Positions 63,751 to 64,000 of a DNA stretch of 64,000 bases are shown piece after piece. The stretch covers positions 5,351,898 to 5,415,897 of the forward strand of contig PTEX01000003.1 in assembly GCA_003342815.1 (NCBI GenBank), written 5' to 3'. The stretch comes from Eudromia elegans (taxonomy: Eukaryota > Chordata > Aves > Tinamiformes > Tinamidae). A model generated the notes under the pieces. The model did no database searches. It was not told the origin of the DNA and worked only from the letters and a program-made list of their open reading frames with translations. The position numbers and the translations under genes were made by a program. Position 1 is the stretch's first letter. Each line of letters begins with the position of its first letter.

Positions 63751-64000
63751 GGGAGCACAGTTTTGCTCCAAAAACTTAAAGAGAAAGAAACACCAAAAAA
63801 AGTACACTATCTTCTTGGAAGAGGGAAGTGATAATCTCTGTGGCAAATATATTGCCTGATTTGTGGCATGTATGTGACCTCATCTGTGCCTATAAAATCA
63901 CAGATAGGTGAGAGTCATATACGATGGAGATTCTCTCACCTTTCCTCTCACTAAATGATTTTAGTTTGTTTCTTTTTGAGTTTCCCGATTCCCTTAAACC
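63751..64000. other. Unremarkable end of the window
   Basis: No gene or repeat was recognised in these last 250 bp. Confidence 0.5.

Noticed and set aside
1..64000. CRISPR array, operon, prophage or plasmid features
   Set aside because: There are no regularly spaced repeats and no dense long ORFs, and the CR1 elements show a vertebrate nuclear genome.
1..64000. Endogenous retrovirus or LTR pair
   Set aside because: No paired long direct repeats, primer-binding site or gag/pol-like frame was recognised by eye; a repeat search could still find a decayed solo LTR.

Overview
The window looks like nuclear DNA from a bird. The best evidence is two fragments of the avian LINE CR1 (51023-51227 and 20862-21310) and a third, much older CR1 reverse-transcriptase-region fragment (37355-38010). 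Recognisable interspersed repeats are very sparse, and short CpG-rich islands sit in otherwise A+T-rich sequence. Nothing is bacterial, plasmid or viral: there are no long ORFs, operons, tRNA or rRNA genes, or CRISPR arrays. The species cannot be read from the sequence.

No protein-coding gene can be supported. The longest open frames (237, 184, 163 and 158 codons) overlap other frames, lack recognisable domains, and run through GC-rich or low-complexity DNA, so they are treated as chance. The window is best read as an intergenic gene desert or the inside of very large introns. Two short exon-like segments have good splice sites: one of 46 nt on the plus strand (33515-33560) and one of 61 nt on the minus strand (53172-53232). 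They lie on opposite strands, so they cannot belong to one gene, and neither could be assigned to a known protein.

Layout: 1-6.6 kb is A+T-rich and featureless. A small GC-rich block lies at 6.98-7.34 kb. A CpG-island-like block at 9.09-9.79 kb contains a 35-bp tandem duplication and is followed directly by two long microsatellites, (TTTTA)19 and (AAT)18. From 10 to 20.8 kb there is unannotated DNA with short simple repeats. A CR1 fragment follows at 20.9-21.3 kb, then a plain stretch to 30.6 kb, where a (TCCTC)13 array lies. The exon-like segment at 33.5 kb, the ancient CR1 at 37.4-38.0 kb and a long imperfect inverted repeat at 38.3-38.4 kb come next. From about 43 kb, and especially from 51.4 to 55.0 kb, much of the sequence has the texture of vertebrate conserved non-coding elements: dense TAAT/ATTA cores, palindromes and few simple repeats. 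The last 9 kb is plain and ends with an AT-rich foldback at 63.68-63.75 kb.

No genes can be shown to work together here. The most reasonable inference is a regulatory landscape around an unseen developmental gene. Conservation cannot be seen in a single sequence, so this needs an alignment.
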